From Desulfolithobacter dissulfuricans (lineage in GTDB: Bacteria > Desulfobacterota > Desulfobulbia > Desulfobulbales > Desulfobulbaceae), in contig NZ_AP024233.1 of the NCBI RefSeq assembly GCF_025998535.1, positions 558,001 to 622,000 on the forward strand: 64,000 nucleotides of DNA, in the 5' to 3' direction. A program made the position numbers and the translations under genes. Below, piece after piece: positions 46,214 to 57,040 of the stretch. Positions within the stretch are counted from its first letter, which is position 1, and each line of letters opens with the position of its first letter. The notes under the pieces were generated by a model. It was not told where the DNA came from. It worked only from the letters and a program-made list of their open reading frames with translations, and did not search any database.

Positions 46214-47320
46214 TCACCCCAGGAATGTATCCCGCAGGGTCATGGAAACCGAGCGGGTCAGGTCCAGGACCCGCCTGGCCAGCTCGGGGCTCAGGGAGCC
46301 CGTTCCGCAGCTGGGGGTGATAAGGGTCTGGCGGAGCAGGTCCTTTTTGTCGCGCCCGGGCGAGACCAGAGCGTCGGCCTGGTTTTGCCAGAGTGTAACC
46401 AGGGACTGGGTGGATTCCGCTGTAATGTCTTCCCGGCGCGAGGTGGGTATCCCTCCCCAGGCCAGGATGCCGCCCCGGTCCAGGTAGTCGTTGACCTCTT
46501 TTTTAAGCGGCGCGATGCGGTCAAAGAAACCGTAGGCGTCAAAGCTGAGCACATCGATCCTGGAGCCGAGAAGTATTCCCCAGTCCGTGTTGGCACAGAC
46601 ATGGATCCCGGCCAGGCCGCCCTGGTGGTGGACAGCGTCGGCCACCTCGTTGACCAGTTCCTGGATCTCTGCTGTAGTGACGCTGATAAAGGCGGATGAT
46701 CCCAGCCCGGCCAGGGCCGGCTCGTCGATGAACATCAGGACCGGCATCCCGCTTTTTCGGGCCAGGAACCGGGTCTGCCAGGCGGCCTTCATGGCACAGC
46801 CCTTGGCCACCATGTCGCGGATGGTATCGTCGAAATATCCGGCCCTGCCGTCGCGGTCCTTGATGCCGGTGAGCATGGTGAAAGGCCCGGTGATCTGGCC
46901 CTTGACCGCGGTGAGATTTTTTTTTCTCCGGGCCAGTGATTCGGCAAACAGGTAGAGCCCGCGGGCCCGCTCCTGGCTGGTGGTAAAACGGGAGTTGTCC
47001 AGGGCTGCACCGTCTTCCATGGCCGCAAGATAGTCTTCGTAGAAGGCCAGCATCTCTTCTTCGAAACCGGGACGCAGGATATCGTAATATATTCTGCCGC
47101 CCGGTTCATCCGCAGGCTCCTCAACGATACACGGCAGGCCTTCGGCGAACTGGGGCAGCATGCGCTCCATGGGATTGGAGGGCAGCTGGGGCCAGAGCGG
47201 CACCTCCGGAGTGGCGGCAAAGATCCACTCCAGGGCTTGTTCATGGTTGTCAAGCGGTACGGAACCGATCAGGACGGGCAGGCCGTCGGCTGTGAAACGA
47301 CCAGCGGTTTCAGCGGTCAT
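46214..47320 (-). CDS. MetE/UroD-like methyltransferase core protein
   Basis: A 368-residue single-domain protein of the MetE C-terminal / uroporphyrinogen-decarboxylase-like barrel. ITGPFTMLTGIKDRDG, MLVLMFIDEPALAGLGSS (as PVLMFIDEPALAGLGSS), GIHVCANTDWGILL, VLSFDAYGFFDRI and TPSCGTGSLSPELARRVLDL fit zinc-dependent homocysteine methyltransferase landmarks (His-x-Cys and a final Cys). It is half the length of canonical MetE and lacks its N-terminal repeat, like the core or folate-independent methionine synthases of anaerobes, in which methyl groups come from a corrinoid protein. Methyl donor and acceptor cannot be proved from sequence. Confidence 0.65.
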   Translation of the reverse strand: MTAETAGRFTADGLPVLIGSVPLDNHEQALEWIFAATPEVPLWPQLPSNPMERMLPQFAEGLPCIVEEPADEPGGRIYYDILRPGFEEEMLAFYEDYLAAMEDGAALDNSRFTTSQERARGLYLFAESLARRKKNLTAVKGQITGPFTMLTGIKDRDGRAGYFDDTIRDMVAKGCAMKAAWQTRFLARKSGMPVLMFIDEPALAGLGSSAFISVTTAEIQELVNEVADAVHHQGGLAGIHVCANTDWGILLGSRIDVLSFDAYGFFDRIAPLKKEVNDYLDRGGILAWGGIPTSRREDITAESTQSLVTLWQNQADALVSPGRDKKDLLRQTLITPSCGTGSLSPELARRVLDLTRSVSMTLRDTFLG

Positions 47321-47542
47321 GGTGTTTGTCCTCAGAAAATGTCGGCATCACGGATGACGCGTCTGGAAGTTGTTTCAGGGTATGCCGCTCCAGGCAGGTG
47401 ATCCATGATCTGTCTACGGCGCTGTCTCTCAACAGAAACAGGGTACCGGCGCGGTGTTTGTTTCCTGGATTCCGGCCGTGGTCCGGTCCAGGCAAAGTAT
47501 TTTAGCGCAAACTACCATAATTAGTGCGAAGCGCTGTTGATG

Positions 47543-48844
47543 TCAATTTTTTTCCAGGACCGCCACGGACTCGATGTGATGGGTCTGGGGAAACATATCC
47601 ACCGGCAGGACCCGGGTCAGCCTGAAGCGGCCATCCCGGGTCAGGATTCGCAGGTCCCGGGCCAGGGTGGCGGGGTCACAGGAGACGTAGATGATTTTCT
47701 CCGGCCCAAGCCCGGGCAACAGACTGATATCCCGGCCCATCCCCTGCCTGGGGGGATCGAGCAGAATGCAGTTGAAGCGCTCCTTGTTCCTGGCCAGATC
47801 GCGCAGGCCACGGGTGGCGTCCACGGCCAGGAAGCGGGCCTGGTCAAGGCCGGCTGCGGTCCGGTTTTTTTTCGCCCAGACAATGCTTGGGCGGCTGCGT
47901 TCGATACCGGTGACCCGCGCCCCCAGCAGTCCCAGGGGGATGGAAAAATTGCCGATACCGCAGTAAAGATCGAGAAGCGAGCACCCCCGGACCTCACCGG
48001 CCACTCGGCAGACCGCCTTGACCAGCTGCTGGTTCTGTTCCGGGTTGATCTGGGAAAAACATTCCGGTGACCAGGAAAGGGTGCAGGATCCACCGCTGTC
48101 CAGGGTCAGACGCTGTTGTAAAACGGCCGGGTCCGTGTCCGGGGTGATGGGCTGGAGCTTTTTCTTCCGGCGCACAAATACCTGCCCCGGGATCAGCGCC
48201 GAGATGGTATCCCGGATGGCGGCCGGGGAGATGTCACCGTTCCCGTGCAGGGAGAGAATACAGAAAAGTTTGCCATCCTGCGGTGACTTAAGCAGTTCGA
48301 TTTCCCGGCAGACAGCGGAGATGCGAGCCAGATCTCCATGGTGGAGGTCGGCAAGTACCCGGTTCATGTCCGGGGAGACCAGCAGGCACTGTTTTGCCGG
48401 GACCAGGCGGTGGCTGCGCGGCTGGAAAAAGCCGGGCGCGCCTTCCTGGTCGAGCTGGAGCCGGATCCTGCTGCGGTAGCCGGTCTCTTTGGGCGAGGCG
48501 ATGGGATCTGCGACCAGCTCACCGCTGCCCCGGCCGAGAATACGTTCCAGACAGTCATGGACGATCTGTTTTTTTATTTCGAGCTGGAGCGGGTAGGCGG
48601 CGTGCTGCAGGTCACAGCCGCCGCAGAGTCCATGCAGCGGGCAGGAAGGGGTGACCCGGCCGGGAGCGGGCGAGACGATCCGCTCCGGTCGGCCTTCGCA
48701 GTACCCCTTGTGCTCCCTGGTGATCCGGACTTCGATCCTCTCGCCGGGCAGGACATGATCCACCATGACCACCATGCCGTCCGGCAATCGGCCGAGACCC
48801 CGGCCGCCGCTGATTATTTTTTCGATAACTATTCGGTGGTGCAT
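47543..48844 (-). CDS. 23S rRNA (uracil-C5)-methyltransferase, RlmD/RumA-like
   Basis: A 433-residue protein when started at the ATG for MHHRIVIEKIISGGRGLGRLPDGMVVMVDHVLPGE, a TRAM domain. A Fe-S cluster motif CPLHGLCGGCDLQHAAYPLQLE (Cx5CxxC plus a distal Cys) follows, then the SAM domain: SLLDLYCGIGNFSIPLG, ILLDPPRQG and the catalytic Cys in YVSCDPATLARDL. It methylates uridine in 23S rRNA, probably U1939 or U747; tRNA U54 is less likely. A longer open frame reaches 48916 but has no matching start. It diverges from the sigma-54 regulator. Confidence 0.88.
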   Translation of the reverse strand: MHHRIVIEKIISGGRGLGRLPDGMVVMVDHVLPGERIEVRITREHKGYCEGRPERIVSPAPGRVTPSCPLHGLCGGCDLQHAAYPLQLEIKKQIVHDCLERILGRGSGELVADPIASPKETGYRSRIRLQLDQEGAPGFFQPRSHRLVPAKQCLLVSPDMNRVLADLHHGDLARISAVCREIELLKSPQDGKLFCILSLHGNGDISPAAIRDTISALIPGQVFVRRKKKLQPITPDTDPAVLQQRLTLDSGGSCTLSWSPECFSQINPEQNQQLVKAVCRVAGEVRGCSLLDLYCGIGNFSIPLGLLGARVTGIERSRPSIVWAKKNRTAAGLDQARFLAVDATRGLRDLARNKERFNCILLDPPRQGMGRDISLLPGLGPEKIIYVSCDPATLARDLRILTRDGRFRLTRVLPVDMFPQTHHIESVAVLEKN

Positions 48845-48930
48845 TGGGTATATTTCCAGTAACAAACAAGGGTTATCTTGCGCAGTGTAGCAGTTTGATG
48901 CTACTATATGCAACAATTGCGTGGTTAGGC

Positions 48931-50301
<1,371 letters not shown>

Positions 50302-50306
50302 GCTCC

Positions 50307-52232
50307 ATGTCAAAAGTTACCGCGCAACAACGCCAGCAGCAGGTCCTCTTCGCGGTCATGTCCGTGTACCGTTTCCTGATCGCAGAGAGGGACCTTCCCT
50401 CTCTCCTCCAGGGGATCTGTGACCGGCTGGTGGGGCAGGGGCTCAACCTGTCGGCCTGGATGGTGCTTCTCGACGATGACCATGGTGGAATCATTACCGC
50501 CGAGACCGGTCTTGGCGAGGTGTTTACACCGGTCATGGATAACCTGCGCCAGGGTGTTCTGCCGGCCTGCGGGCTTCGGGCCCTGGATCAGCAGGGCGGG
50601 GCGGCCAGGTTCTGCCCCGGCACTGCCTGTGAAAACTGCTCCCTGCCCCGCTGCCGGGGCGTGGGCCAGGCTATTACCGTGCCCATCCGCTGCCGCCAGA
50701 ACCTGTTCGGGTTCCTGGTGATCCAGACCCCGGAAGGGGGCCAGGTGACCGACGAGGAACTCGGCCTTGTCGCGGACCTGGCCGAGAGTATCGGCCAGGC
50801 CCTGCATAACCTGCTTCGCATGGAGGAATCACGGGTCCGGGAAAAGGAACTGCAGCGCATCGAGGAACGCTTTGAGCTCGCCCTGCACGCCTCGGACGCC
50901 GGGTTGTGGGACTGGAATATAAAAACCGGAGAGATGTTTACCAGCCCCTGCCGCAAGGGCTTTCTTGATTACCGGGAAAACGGTGGCGCGCCGGGTTCGG
51001 CGGCCTGGGAAGGGCTGATCCATCCCGATGACAAGGCCCGGGTCCTTCAGGTCCTGAACGATCATCTGGCCGGCAAGACCGAGGAGTACCGGATCGAGTA
51101 CCGAATCAAGAAGGAGAACGGAGCGTGGCGCTGGTTCCTGGACTGCGGCCGGGTGGTGGAAAGGGACGAGCAGGGAATGCCGGTGCGGATGACCGGCACC
51201 CATCAGGATATCACCCTGCAGAAGGAGCAGGCCGAGATCCTGGTCCGGGTCCAGCGGCAGCTCCACGACGCGGTGGAGCGGGAGCGGACCTTTCTCCAGA
51301 CTGTTATCGACGGGGCCGCGGATTCGGTGATGGTTATTGACATGGACTATACCGTGCTGTTGATAAACGCCACCGCCGCCCGGATCATGAAGATAGACTC
51401 CAGCGAGGCCCGGGGCAGAAAATGCCATAAGCTGTTCCATGGCAGCGATGTTCCGTGCACTGACAAGCGCTATCCCTGTCCCATCCAGGCGGTGCAGGAA
51501 TCCGGCAATCGGGTGACCCTGATCCATAACCCGCTCCATGGCAACAACATCAACAACACCTTTGAGATCGAGGTCACCCCGCTGAGGGATGGTACCGGCA
51601 GGATCCGCGGGATCATCGAGGTCGCCCGCGATATCACCGACCGGCTGCGGATAGAAAAGGAACTGCGGGAGAGCCAGTCCAAGCTCTACCAGCTGGCCCA
51701 CCACGATATCCTCACCGGGCTGCCCAACCGGCTGCTGTTCCGGGACCGGATGAAACAGGCGGTGGCCAAGGCCCAGCGCCATAAGAGCCGGGTGGCCATC
51801 CTGTTTCTGGATCTGGATAAATTCAAAGATATCAATGATACCCTCGGTCATGATGTGGGGGATCAGCTGCTGGTGGAGGTGGCCAGGCGCCTGCAGCGTC
51901 AGTGCCGCAAGAGCGATACCGTGGCCCGGTTCGGCGGTGATGAGTTCGTGTTCATCCTCGATGAGATCAAGGATCGCAACGGGGCCGCGGTGGTGGCCGA
52001 AAAGATCCTCAAGGCCATGAGTGAGCCGGTGCGGGTGGGCTGTCACACCCTGCATATCACAACCAGTATCGGTATCGCTCTCTATCCTGACCATTCCGAG
52101 GATATGGATCAGGTCATGAAGTACGCCGACATGGCGCTGTACCAGGCCAAAGCAGAAGGACGGAACAACTACCGGTTCTATGATCCGGCCATGAGGGCGC
52201 CAAGCTGTTCGGAGCGCCAGGATGCTGACTGA
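50307..52232 (+). CDS. GAF/PAS/PAS-GGDEF diguanylate cyclase
   Basis: A 641-residue soluble enzyme. The N-terminal ~190 residues look like a GAF-type sensor with an internal Cys cluster (RFCPGTACENCSLPRCRG) that could bind a metal or Fe-S centre. Two PAS regions follow (~195-315 with FELALHASDAGLWDWN and MTGTHQDITLQKEQ; ~330-450 with IDGAADSVMVIDMDYTVLLINATAARIM). The GGDEF domain (~470-620) has the active motif RFGGDEFVF and an inhibitory RKSD site ahead of it. It should make c-di-GMP. It is translated six bases after the sigma-54 regulator. Confidence 0.92.
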   Translation: MSKVTAQQRQQQVLFAVMSVYRFLIAERDLPSLLQGICDRLVGQGLNLSAWMVLLDDDHGGIITAETGLGEVFTPVMDNLRQGVLPACGLRALDQQGGAARFCPGTACENCSLPRCRGVGQAITVPIRCRQNLFGFLVIQTPEGGQVTDEELGLVADLAESIGQALHNLLRMEESRVREKELQRIEERFELALHASDAGLWDWNIKTGEMFTSPCRKGFLDYRENGGAPGSAAWEGLIHPDDKARVLQVLNDHLAGKTEEYRIEYRIKKENGAWRWFLDCGRVVERDEQGMPVRMTGTHQDITLQKEQAEILVRVQRQLHDAVERERTFLQTVIDGAADSVMVIDMDYTVLLINATAARIMKIDSSEARGRKCHKLFHGSDVPCTDKRYPCPIQAVQESGNRVTLIHNPLHGNNINNTFEIEVTPLRDGTGRIRGIIEVARDITDRLRIEKELRESQSKLYQLAHHDILTGLPNRLLFRDRMKQAVAKAQRHKSRVAILFLDLDKFKDINDTLGHDVGDQLLVEVARRLQRQCRKSDTVARFGGDEFVFILDEIKDRNGAAVVAEKILKAMSEPVRVGCHTLHITTSIGIALYPDHSEDMDQVMKYADMALYQAKAEGRNNYRFYDPAMRAPSCSERQDAD

Positions 52233-52509
52233 GCAGGTTCCGCCTTCCCGCCAGCCTGTCATGCCCCGGTCCGGAGACCTGGCCGGGCGGCGGGCAATGT
52301 TCCGGTGCAGGTGCATTGACGCCGACGCGAGGCTGTGGTAAGAGCCAGTATTTTAACCGGTCCAAGATGTCTTCTGCAGCATCCCCCCCTGTCCAACGCG
52401 AGAAATCAGATGAGAATCCAGCTGGCCCGGTCGACAGGGCGAGATCCGGCATCTTTTTTGTTGGTACAAATCTTATACTCCGGCACAAGCCGGCTAGGGA
52501 GAATTAGGA

Positions 52510-53820
52510 ATGCGTACGGATATCCTCCATATCGGCGCAGGTGAACTGACCTACGAAATCCGCAATATTGTCAATGTCGGGAATAAGCTTCAGGCGCTTG
52601 GCGTCCATGTCAACTGGGAGAATATCGGTGACCCGGTGGCCAAGGGTGAGGAGATTCCCGCGTGGATGAAAGAGATCGTGGCGGCGGCGGTGCAGGAGGA
52701 TGCCAGCTACGGCTACTGTCCCACCAAGGGTATTCTGGCCACCAGGGAGTATATCGCCGCTGAAACCAATGCCAAGGGCGGGGCCCAGATAGGCCCGGAG
52801 GACATTATCTTCTTCAATGGGCTGGGCGATGCCATCTCCAAGGTTTTTGGTTTTCTCAAGCGCACGGCCCGGGTGATCGTGCCCACGCCCAGCTATACCA
52901 CCCATTCCTCGGCTGAGGCTGCCCATGCCGGTGATCGGCCGGTGACCTATATCCTTGATCCCAATCACCTCTGGTATCCGGACCTGGAGGATATCGAGAA
53001 TCATGTCAAGTACAACCCGGCGGTGGCAGGCATCCTGGTGATCAATCCCGACAATCCTACCGGGGCGGTGTATCCGGCCGATGTCCTGCGGGCCATTGTC
53101 GACATCTGCGAGACCAACGATCTCTTTATCATCTGTGATGAAGTGTATCAGAACATGACCTACAACGGTACCGAGGCCGTTCCCCTGTGCACGGTGATCG
53201 GCGACCGGGTTCCGGCTATCTGCATGCGCGGGATCTCCAAGGAAATGCCTTGGCCCGGCGGCCGGTGCGGCTGGATTGAAGTGTACAACGGGCACCGGGA
53301 TCCCATGTTCGAGAAGTACATCAACTCCATCCTCAATGCCAAGATGGTGGAGGTCTGTTCCACCACCCTGCCGCAGATGGTTCTGCCGCGGATCAAGCAG
53401 CATCCGCTCTACCAGGAGTACCTGGATGAACGGATCCGCCGCTACGAAAAGTACTCCAACATCGCCTATGACATCCTGAAAGGTCTCAAGGGCGTACTGG
53501 TCAACCGTACCAATGGTGCCTTTTACATGAGCGTGGTCTTCGAAGACGGGCGGCTCAACCATGAGCAGACCCTGCCCATTGAAAACGACGAGGTTCGCGC
53601 CACAGTGGAGCGGATGGTCAGCGGGCCGGATGTGTCGCCGGACAAGCGTTTCGTCTATTATCTGCTGGGTTCCACCGGCGTATGCGTTGTGCCGCTGTCT
53701 TCGTTTGCCACCGACCTGCAGGGGTTTCGGGTCACCCTGCTGGAACGCGATGAGCAGGAGTTCATCAAGGTGTTTAACACCATTGCCGACGGTATCAAAC
53801 GTTACCTGGCTTCCGCTTGA
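52510..53820 (+). CDS. PLP-dependent aminotransferase (fold type I)
   Basis: A 436-residue class I/II aminotransferase. The substrate-arginine and PLP-phosphate blocks are GIPxLREY-like (GYCPTKGILATREYIA), VPTPSYTTH, VINPDNPTGAVY with the pyridine-N contact Asp-Glu in FIICDEVYQNMTY, and the PLP lysine in GISKEMPWPGGRCGWIEVY. The N-terminus (ILHIGAGELTYEIRNIVNVGNKL) and length resemble the aspartate/alanine-like group common in sulfate reducers. Preferred substrate not determinable. A terminator follows at 53912. Confidence 0.85.
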   Translation: MRTDILHIGAGELTYEIRNIVNVGNKLQALGVHVNWENIGDPVAKGEEIPAWMKEIVAAAVQEDASYGYCPTKGILATREYIAAETNAKGGAQIGPEDIIFFNGLGDAISKVFGFLKRTARVIVPTPSYTTHSSAEAAHAGDRPVTYILDPNHLWYPDLEDIENHVKYNPAVAGILVINPDNPTGAVYPADVLRAIVDICETNDLFIICDEVYQNMTYNGTEAVPLCTVIGDRVPAICMRGISKEMPWPGGRCGWIEVYNGHRDPMFEKYINSILNAKMVEVCSTTLPQMVLPRIKQHPLYQEYLDERIRRYEKYSNIAYDILKGLKGVLVNRTNGAFYMSVVFEDGRLNHEQTLPIENDEVRATVERMVSGPDVSPDKRFVYYLLGSTGVCVVPLSSFATDLQGFRVTLLERDEQEFIKVFNTIADGIKRYLASA

Positions 53821-53911
53821 GGTGAGTCGCCGTCATCACCGGCCTTCCCCGGATCCAGATGGTTTTTGTACCCCTGGCCGGGAGTGGGATTCGCCGATAT
53901 TATCACCTGGA

Positions 53912-53945
53912 GCCGCTGCCTCTGCCGGCAGCGGCTTTTTCTTTG
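53912..53945 (+). terminator. Rho-independent terminator after the aminotransferase
   Basis: GCCGCTGCC (53912-53920) pairs with GGCAGCGGC (53927-53935), a nine-base-pair perfect stem with a six-base loop, followed by TTTTTCTTTG. Confidence 0.88.
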
Positions 53946-54054
53946 TTTTTTCCATAGTTCCCGGTCTTGACACCGGTTTGGCCTATACTTATTGTTGCGT
54001 CAGGCCAGGGTCCCCTGCCTGTACGACCTGTGGGAATCCAACCCACTCTGGAAC

Positions 54055-54099
54055 TGTCCCTGTGCGTTCCGGAAGGTTTTTCCGGAACGCACAGGGACA
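54055..54099. repeat. 20-bp perfect palindromic hairpin
   Basis: Arms 54055-54074 and 54080-54099 are exact complements around a five-base loop. No T tract follows on either strand, so it is not a normal terminator. It lies 31 bases before a heat-shock-like promoter. Confidence 0.9.
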
Positions 54100-54129
54100 A
54101 TCCGAATCAGCGGTTTGTTCCGCTGTCCT

Positions 54130-54159
54130 CTTGCATGGTGACAGGTGTTTGCCGCATTT
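54130..54159 (+). promoter_or_regulatory. candidate sigma-32 (RpoH) promoter of grpE
   Basis: CTTGCAT (54130-54136), a 15-base spacer and CCGCATTT (54152-54159) closely follow the heat-shock consensus CTTGAAA / CCCCATNT. It lies 61 bases before the grpE GTG. No HrcA-type CIRCE element was found. Confidence 0.6.
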
Positions 54160-54219
54160 GTCACCGGTTGAGGCAAAACCGTTGTCCAGAAAAGATAATC
54201 ACTGAAGGAGATACGATAC

Positions 54220-54822
54220 GTGACTGAGCATAATAAGAAATACCCGAATCAGGAAAACCAGCAGGAAGACAGGGAAATGCCCGAAGATCACTCCACTGGT
54301 GAGGATGCCGCAGACCGGACCGAGGAGGCGACGGTCTCCGAAGCCGAGGCCCTGCGGCAGGAACTGGAAGAAACCAAGGACCGCATGCTCCGTATAGCTG
54401 CCGACGCCGATAACTTCAAGAAACGGATGGAGCGGGAAAAGGAAAACCTGGTCAAGTACGCCGGAGAAAACATCCTCCGTGAGCTGCTCAGTACCGTGGA
54501 CAACCTGGAGCGGGCCCTGGAGCAGGCTGCCACCGAGACCGTGGATGCCGAGAAGAAACTCGAGGCCCTGATCGAGGGTCTGGAGTTGACCCACAAGGGC
54601 CTGGTATCCACCCTGGAGAAGTTTGATGTCCAGCCCATCGAGTCGGTGGGCAAGGAGTTTAATCCCAACGAGCACGAGGCCCTGACCATGGAGCAGAGTG
54701 ATGAGGTGCCCCAGGGCCATGTGGCCCGTGAGTTCGTCAAGGGATATCGTTTCAAGGACCGGCTGCTGAGAGATGCCAAGGTGGCTGTATCCAGTGGCCC
54801 TGCCACGAACGAGGAAAATTAA
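54220..54822 (+). CDS. grpE: nucleotide exchange factor GrpE
   Basis: A 200-residue co-chaperone that releases ADP from DnaK. The acidic N-terminal tail is followed by a long dimer-forming coiled coil (TVSEAEALRQELEETKDRMLRIAADADNFKKRMEREKENLVKYA) and the C-terminal beta domain (FDVQPIESVGKEFNPNEHEALTMEQSDEVPQGHVAREFVKGYRFKDRLLRDAKVAVS), a standard layout. The start is GTG with GAAGGAG upstream. dnaK follows after 205 bases. Confidence 0.96.
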   Translation: MTEHNKKYPNQENQQEDREMPEDHSTGEDAADRTEEATVSEAEALRQELEETKDRMLRIAADADNFKKRMEREKENLVKYAGENILRELLSTVDNLERALEQAATETVDAEKKLEALIEGLELTHKGLVSTLEKFDVQPIESVGKEFNPNEHEALTMEQSDEVPQGHVAREFVKGYRFKDRLLRDAKVAVSSGPATNEEN

Positions 54823-54841
54823 CTGGAATCCTGACCACCAT

Positions 54842-54869
54842 CTTGACAAGGCGTAATTGATGCGCATTG
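54842..54869 (+). promoter_or_regulatory. candidate heat-shock promoter of dnaK
   Basis: CTTGACA (54842-54848), a 13-base spacer and GCGCATTG (54862-54869) resemble the sigma-32 consensus. It is about 158 bases before the dnaK ATG, so the leader contains the tandem repeats below. Confidence 0.4.
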
Positions 54870-54888
54870 TAAAGATGGCAGCAGGTAA

Positions 54889-54956
54889 GTAAGCAAAGAC
54901 TCCGGGTAAGCGTACACTCCAGGTAAGTGAAGACTCCGGATAGACGGAGACTCTGA
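54889..54956 (+). repeat. four degenerate 17-base tandem units in the dnaK leader
   Basis: Units at 54889, 54906, 54923 and 54940 each run 17 bases. The first three begin GTAAG and end CTCCGG or CTCCAG; the fourth is more diverged. Same family as 11537-11584 and 30701-30750, but shorter in the middle. Confidence 0.85.
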
Positions 54957-55027
54957 TGGAGTAGGGATTTCGGGCTTTGAGATTACAGGCTGACTACTGA
55001 ATATATAAGGAGACAAGGAGATTTATC

Positions 55028-56980
55028 ATGGGAAAAATAATAGGAATTGACCTGGGAACAACCAACTCGTGTGTTGCCGTTATGGAGGGCGGAGAGCCCA
55101 AGGTTATCGAGAACAGCGAAGGAAATCGGACAACACCGTCGGTGGTTGCCTTTACAGATAGTGGAGAACGGTTGGTAGGACAGGTGGCCAAGCGTCAGGC
55201 TGTCACCAATCCTGCTCGGACACTGTTTGCCATCAAGCGGCTCATTGGCCGCAAGTACAGTGATCCGGAGGTGCAGAAATCCATCGAGATCAGTCCGTTC
55301 AAGATCGTGGAGGCCGCCAACGGTGACGCCGCGGTCGAGGTAGACGGCAAGGTGTTCAGTCCGGCAGAGATTTCGGCCATGATTCTTGGCAAGCTGAAAA
55401 AGGATGCCGAGGAGTATTTCGGCGAACCGGTAACCGAGGCGGTTATCACGGTTCCGGCCTATTTCAACGACTCCCAGCGGCAGGCCACCAAGGATGCAGG
55501 CAAAATCGCCGGCCTTGATGTCAAACGGATCATCAACGAGCCCACGGCCGCATCCTTGGCTTACGGTCTGGACAAGAAAGGCGAAGAAAAGATTGCGGTC
55601 TTCGATCTGGGTGGTGGAACGTTCGACGTGTCCATCCTCGAGATCGGTGATGGCGTGTTCGAGGTAAAATCCACCAACGGCGACACCTTCCTTGGTGGTG
55701 AAGACTTTGACATGCGCATCGTCAACTGGCTCGCCGATGAGTTCAAGCGGGATCAGGGTGTTGACCTGCGCAACGACAACATGGCCCTGCAGCGGCTCAA
55801 GGAAGAGGCGGAAAAGGCCAAGAAAGAACTGTCCACGGCCATGGAGACCGATATCAACCTGCCCTTTATCACCGCAGACGCCACTGGGCCAAAGCATCTG
55901 AACATGAAGCTGACCCGGGCCAAGCTGGAGAGTCTGGTTGAGGACCTGATCGACCGGACCGAAGGCCCCTGCCGTACAGCGCTGCAGGATGCCGGTCTGA
56001 GCGCGTCTGATATTGATGAGGTCATCCTTGTCGGTGGTATGACCCGGATGCCGAAGGTGCAGGAAAAGGTCAAGGAAATCTTTGGCAAGGAGCCGCACAA
56101 GGGTGTTAACCCGGATGAAGTGGTTGCCATCGGTGCCGCCATTCAGGCCGGAGTACTCAAGGGCGATGTCAAGGACGTCCTCCTGCTCGACGTAACCCCG
56201 CTGTCGCTGGGTATCGAGACCATGGGTGGCGTCATGACCAAGCTCATCGAGAAGAACACCACCGTGCCGACCAAGAAGAGTCAGATCTTCTCCACCGCGG
56301 CCGACAACCAGCCTGCGGTATCCATCCATGTGCTCCAGGGTGAGCGCGAGATGGCGGCAGACAACAAGACCATCGGCCGCTTCGAGCTGACCGATATCCC
56401 GCCGGCACCGCGCGGGGTACCTCAGATCGAGGTAACCTTTGACCTGGATGCCAACGGTATCCTCCACGTGTCGGCCAAGGATCTTGGTACCGGCAAGGAG
56501 CAGTCCATCCGGATTACCGCTTCCTCCGGTCTGACCGAGGAGGAGATCGAGCGGATGAAGAAGGACGCCGAGCTCCATGCCGAGGAGGACAAGAAGCGCC
56601 GTGCCCTGGTCGAGGCCAAGAACAATGCCGACTCGCTGATCCACATGACCCAGAAGAGCCTGGGTGAACTCGGCGACAAGGTGGACGCCGAGACCAAGGC
56701 CAACGTGGAGCGTGAGATAGAAAACCTGAAGAAGACCCTTGAAGGCGACGATATCGATGCCATCAAGAAGGGCACCGATGCCCTGACCCAGGCTTCCCAT
56801 AAGCTGGCCGAGCTGATGTACGCCCAGGCCTCCCAGAATCAGGGAGCAGCTGGTGGCGGTGCAGCCGGCGCGGGCGCAGCCGGAGGAGCTGCAGGCGCTG
56901 CCGGCGCTGCCGGCGCAGCGTCCGGAGGCGGCAGCGATGACGATGATGTCGTGGACGCCGACTTCGAAGAAGTGAAGTAA
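55028..56980 (+). CDS. dnaK: molecular chaperone DnaK (Hsp70)
   Basis: A 650-residue Hsp70. The ATPase domain opens [22 protein letters not shown] and contains [39 protein letters not shown] and [11 protein letters not shown]. The [20 protein letters not shown] linker leads to the substrate-binding domain and helical lid. The tail is unusually Gly/Ala-rich before [25 protein letters not shown] precedes the ATG. A strong terminator follows at 57005. dnaJ is not in the window, an uncommon but known separation. Confidence 0.97.
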   Translation: MGKIIGIDLGTTNSCVAVMEGGEPKVIENSEGNRTTPSVVAFTDSGERLVGQVAKRQAVTNPARTLFAIKRLIGRKYSDPEVQKSIEISPFKIVEAANGDAAVEVDGKVFSPAEISAMILGKLKKDAEEYFGEPVTEAVITVPAYFNDSQRQATKDAGKIAGLDVKRIINEPTAASLAYGLDKKGEEKIAVFDLGGGTFDVSILEIGDGVFEVKSTNGDTFLGGEDFDMRIVNWLADEFKRDQGVDLRNDNMALQRLKEEAEKAKKELSTAMETDINLPFITADATGPKHLNMKLTRAKLESLVEDLIDRTEGPCRTALQDAGLSASDIDEVILVGGMTRMPKVQEKVKEIFGKEPHKGVNPDEVVAIGAAIQAGVLKGDVKDVLLLDVTPLSLGIETMGGVMTKLIEKNTTVPTKKSQIFSTAADNQPAVSIHVLQGEREMAADNKTIGRFELTDIPPAPRGVPQIEVTFDLDANGILHVSAKDLGTGKEQSIRITASSGLTEEEIERMKKDAELHAEEDKKRRALVEAKNNADSLIHMTQKSLGELGDKVDAETKANVEREIENLKKTLEGDDIDAIKKGTDALTQASHKLAELMYAQASQNQGAAGGGAAGAGAAGGAAGAAGAAGAASGGGSDDDDVVDADFEEVK

Positions 56981-57004
56981 GCCATATTTCTATCTGTTCC
57001 AACA

Positions 57005-57040
57005 GGGAGTGCGGAGAAAATCTGCACTCCCTTTTTTTTT
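57005..57040 (+). terminator. Rho-independent terminator of dnaK
   Basis: GGGAGTGC (57005-57012) pairs with GCACTCCC (57024-57031) and nine Ts follow directly. Confidence 0.9.

Larger units (their letters stand above)
53821..54219. other. 399-base intergenic region before grpE
   Basis: It holds a terminator for the aminotransferase, a 20-bp perfect hairpin and a heat-shock-like promoter, each listed separately. No gene is supported in it. Confidence 0.6.

Noticed and set aside
54220-54822. HrcA/CIRCE control of grpE
   Set aside because: No TTAGCACTC/GAGTGCTAA element found from 53821 to 54220.
54889-54956. Tandem repeats in the dnaK leader as a CRISPR array
   Set aside because: The 17-base units abut with no spacers and no cas genes are in the window.
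54983-56800. A 605-residue open frame opposite dnaK
   Set aside because: Antisense shadow; dnaK is unmistakable on the other strand. Long reverse frames opposite dnaK are a known effect of codon bias.
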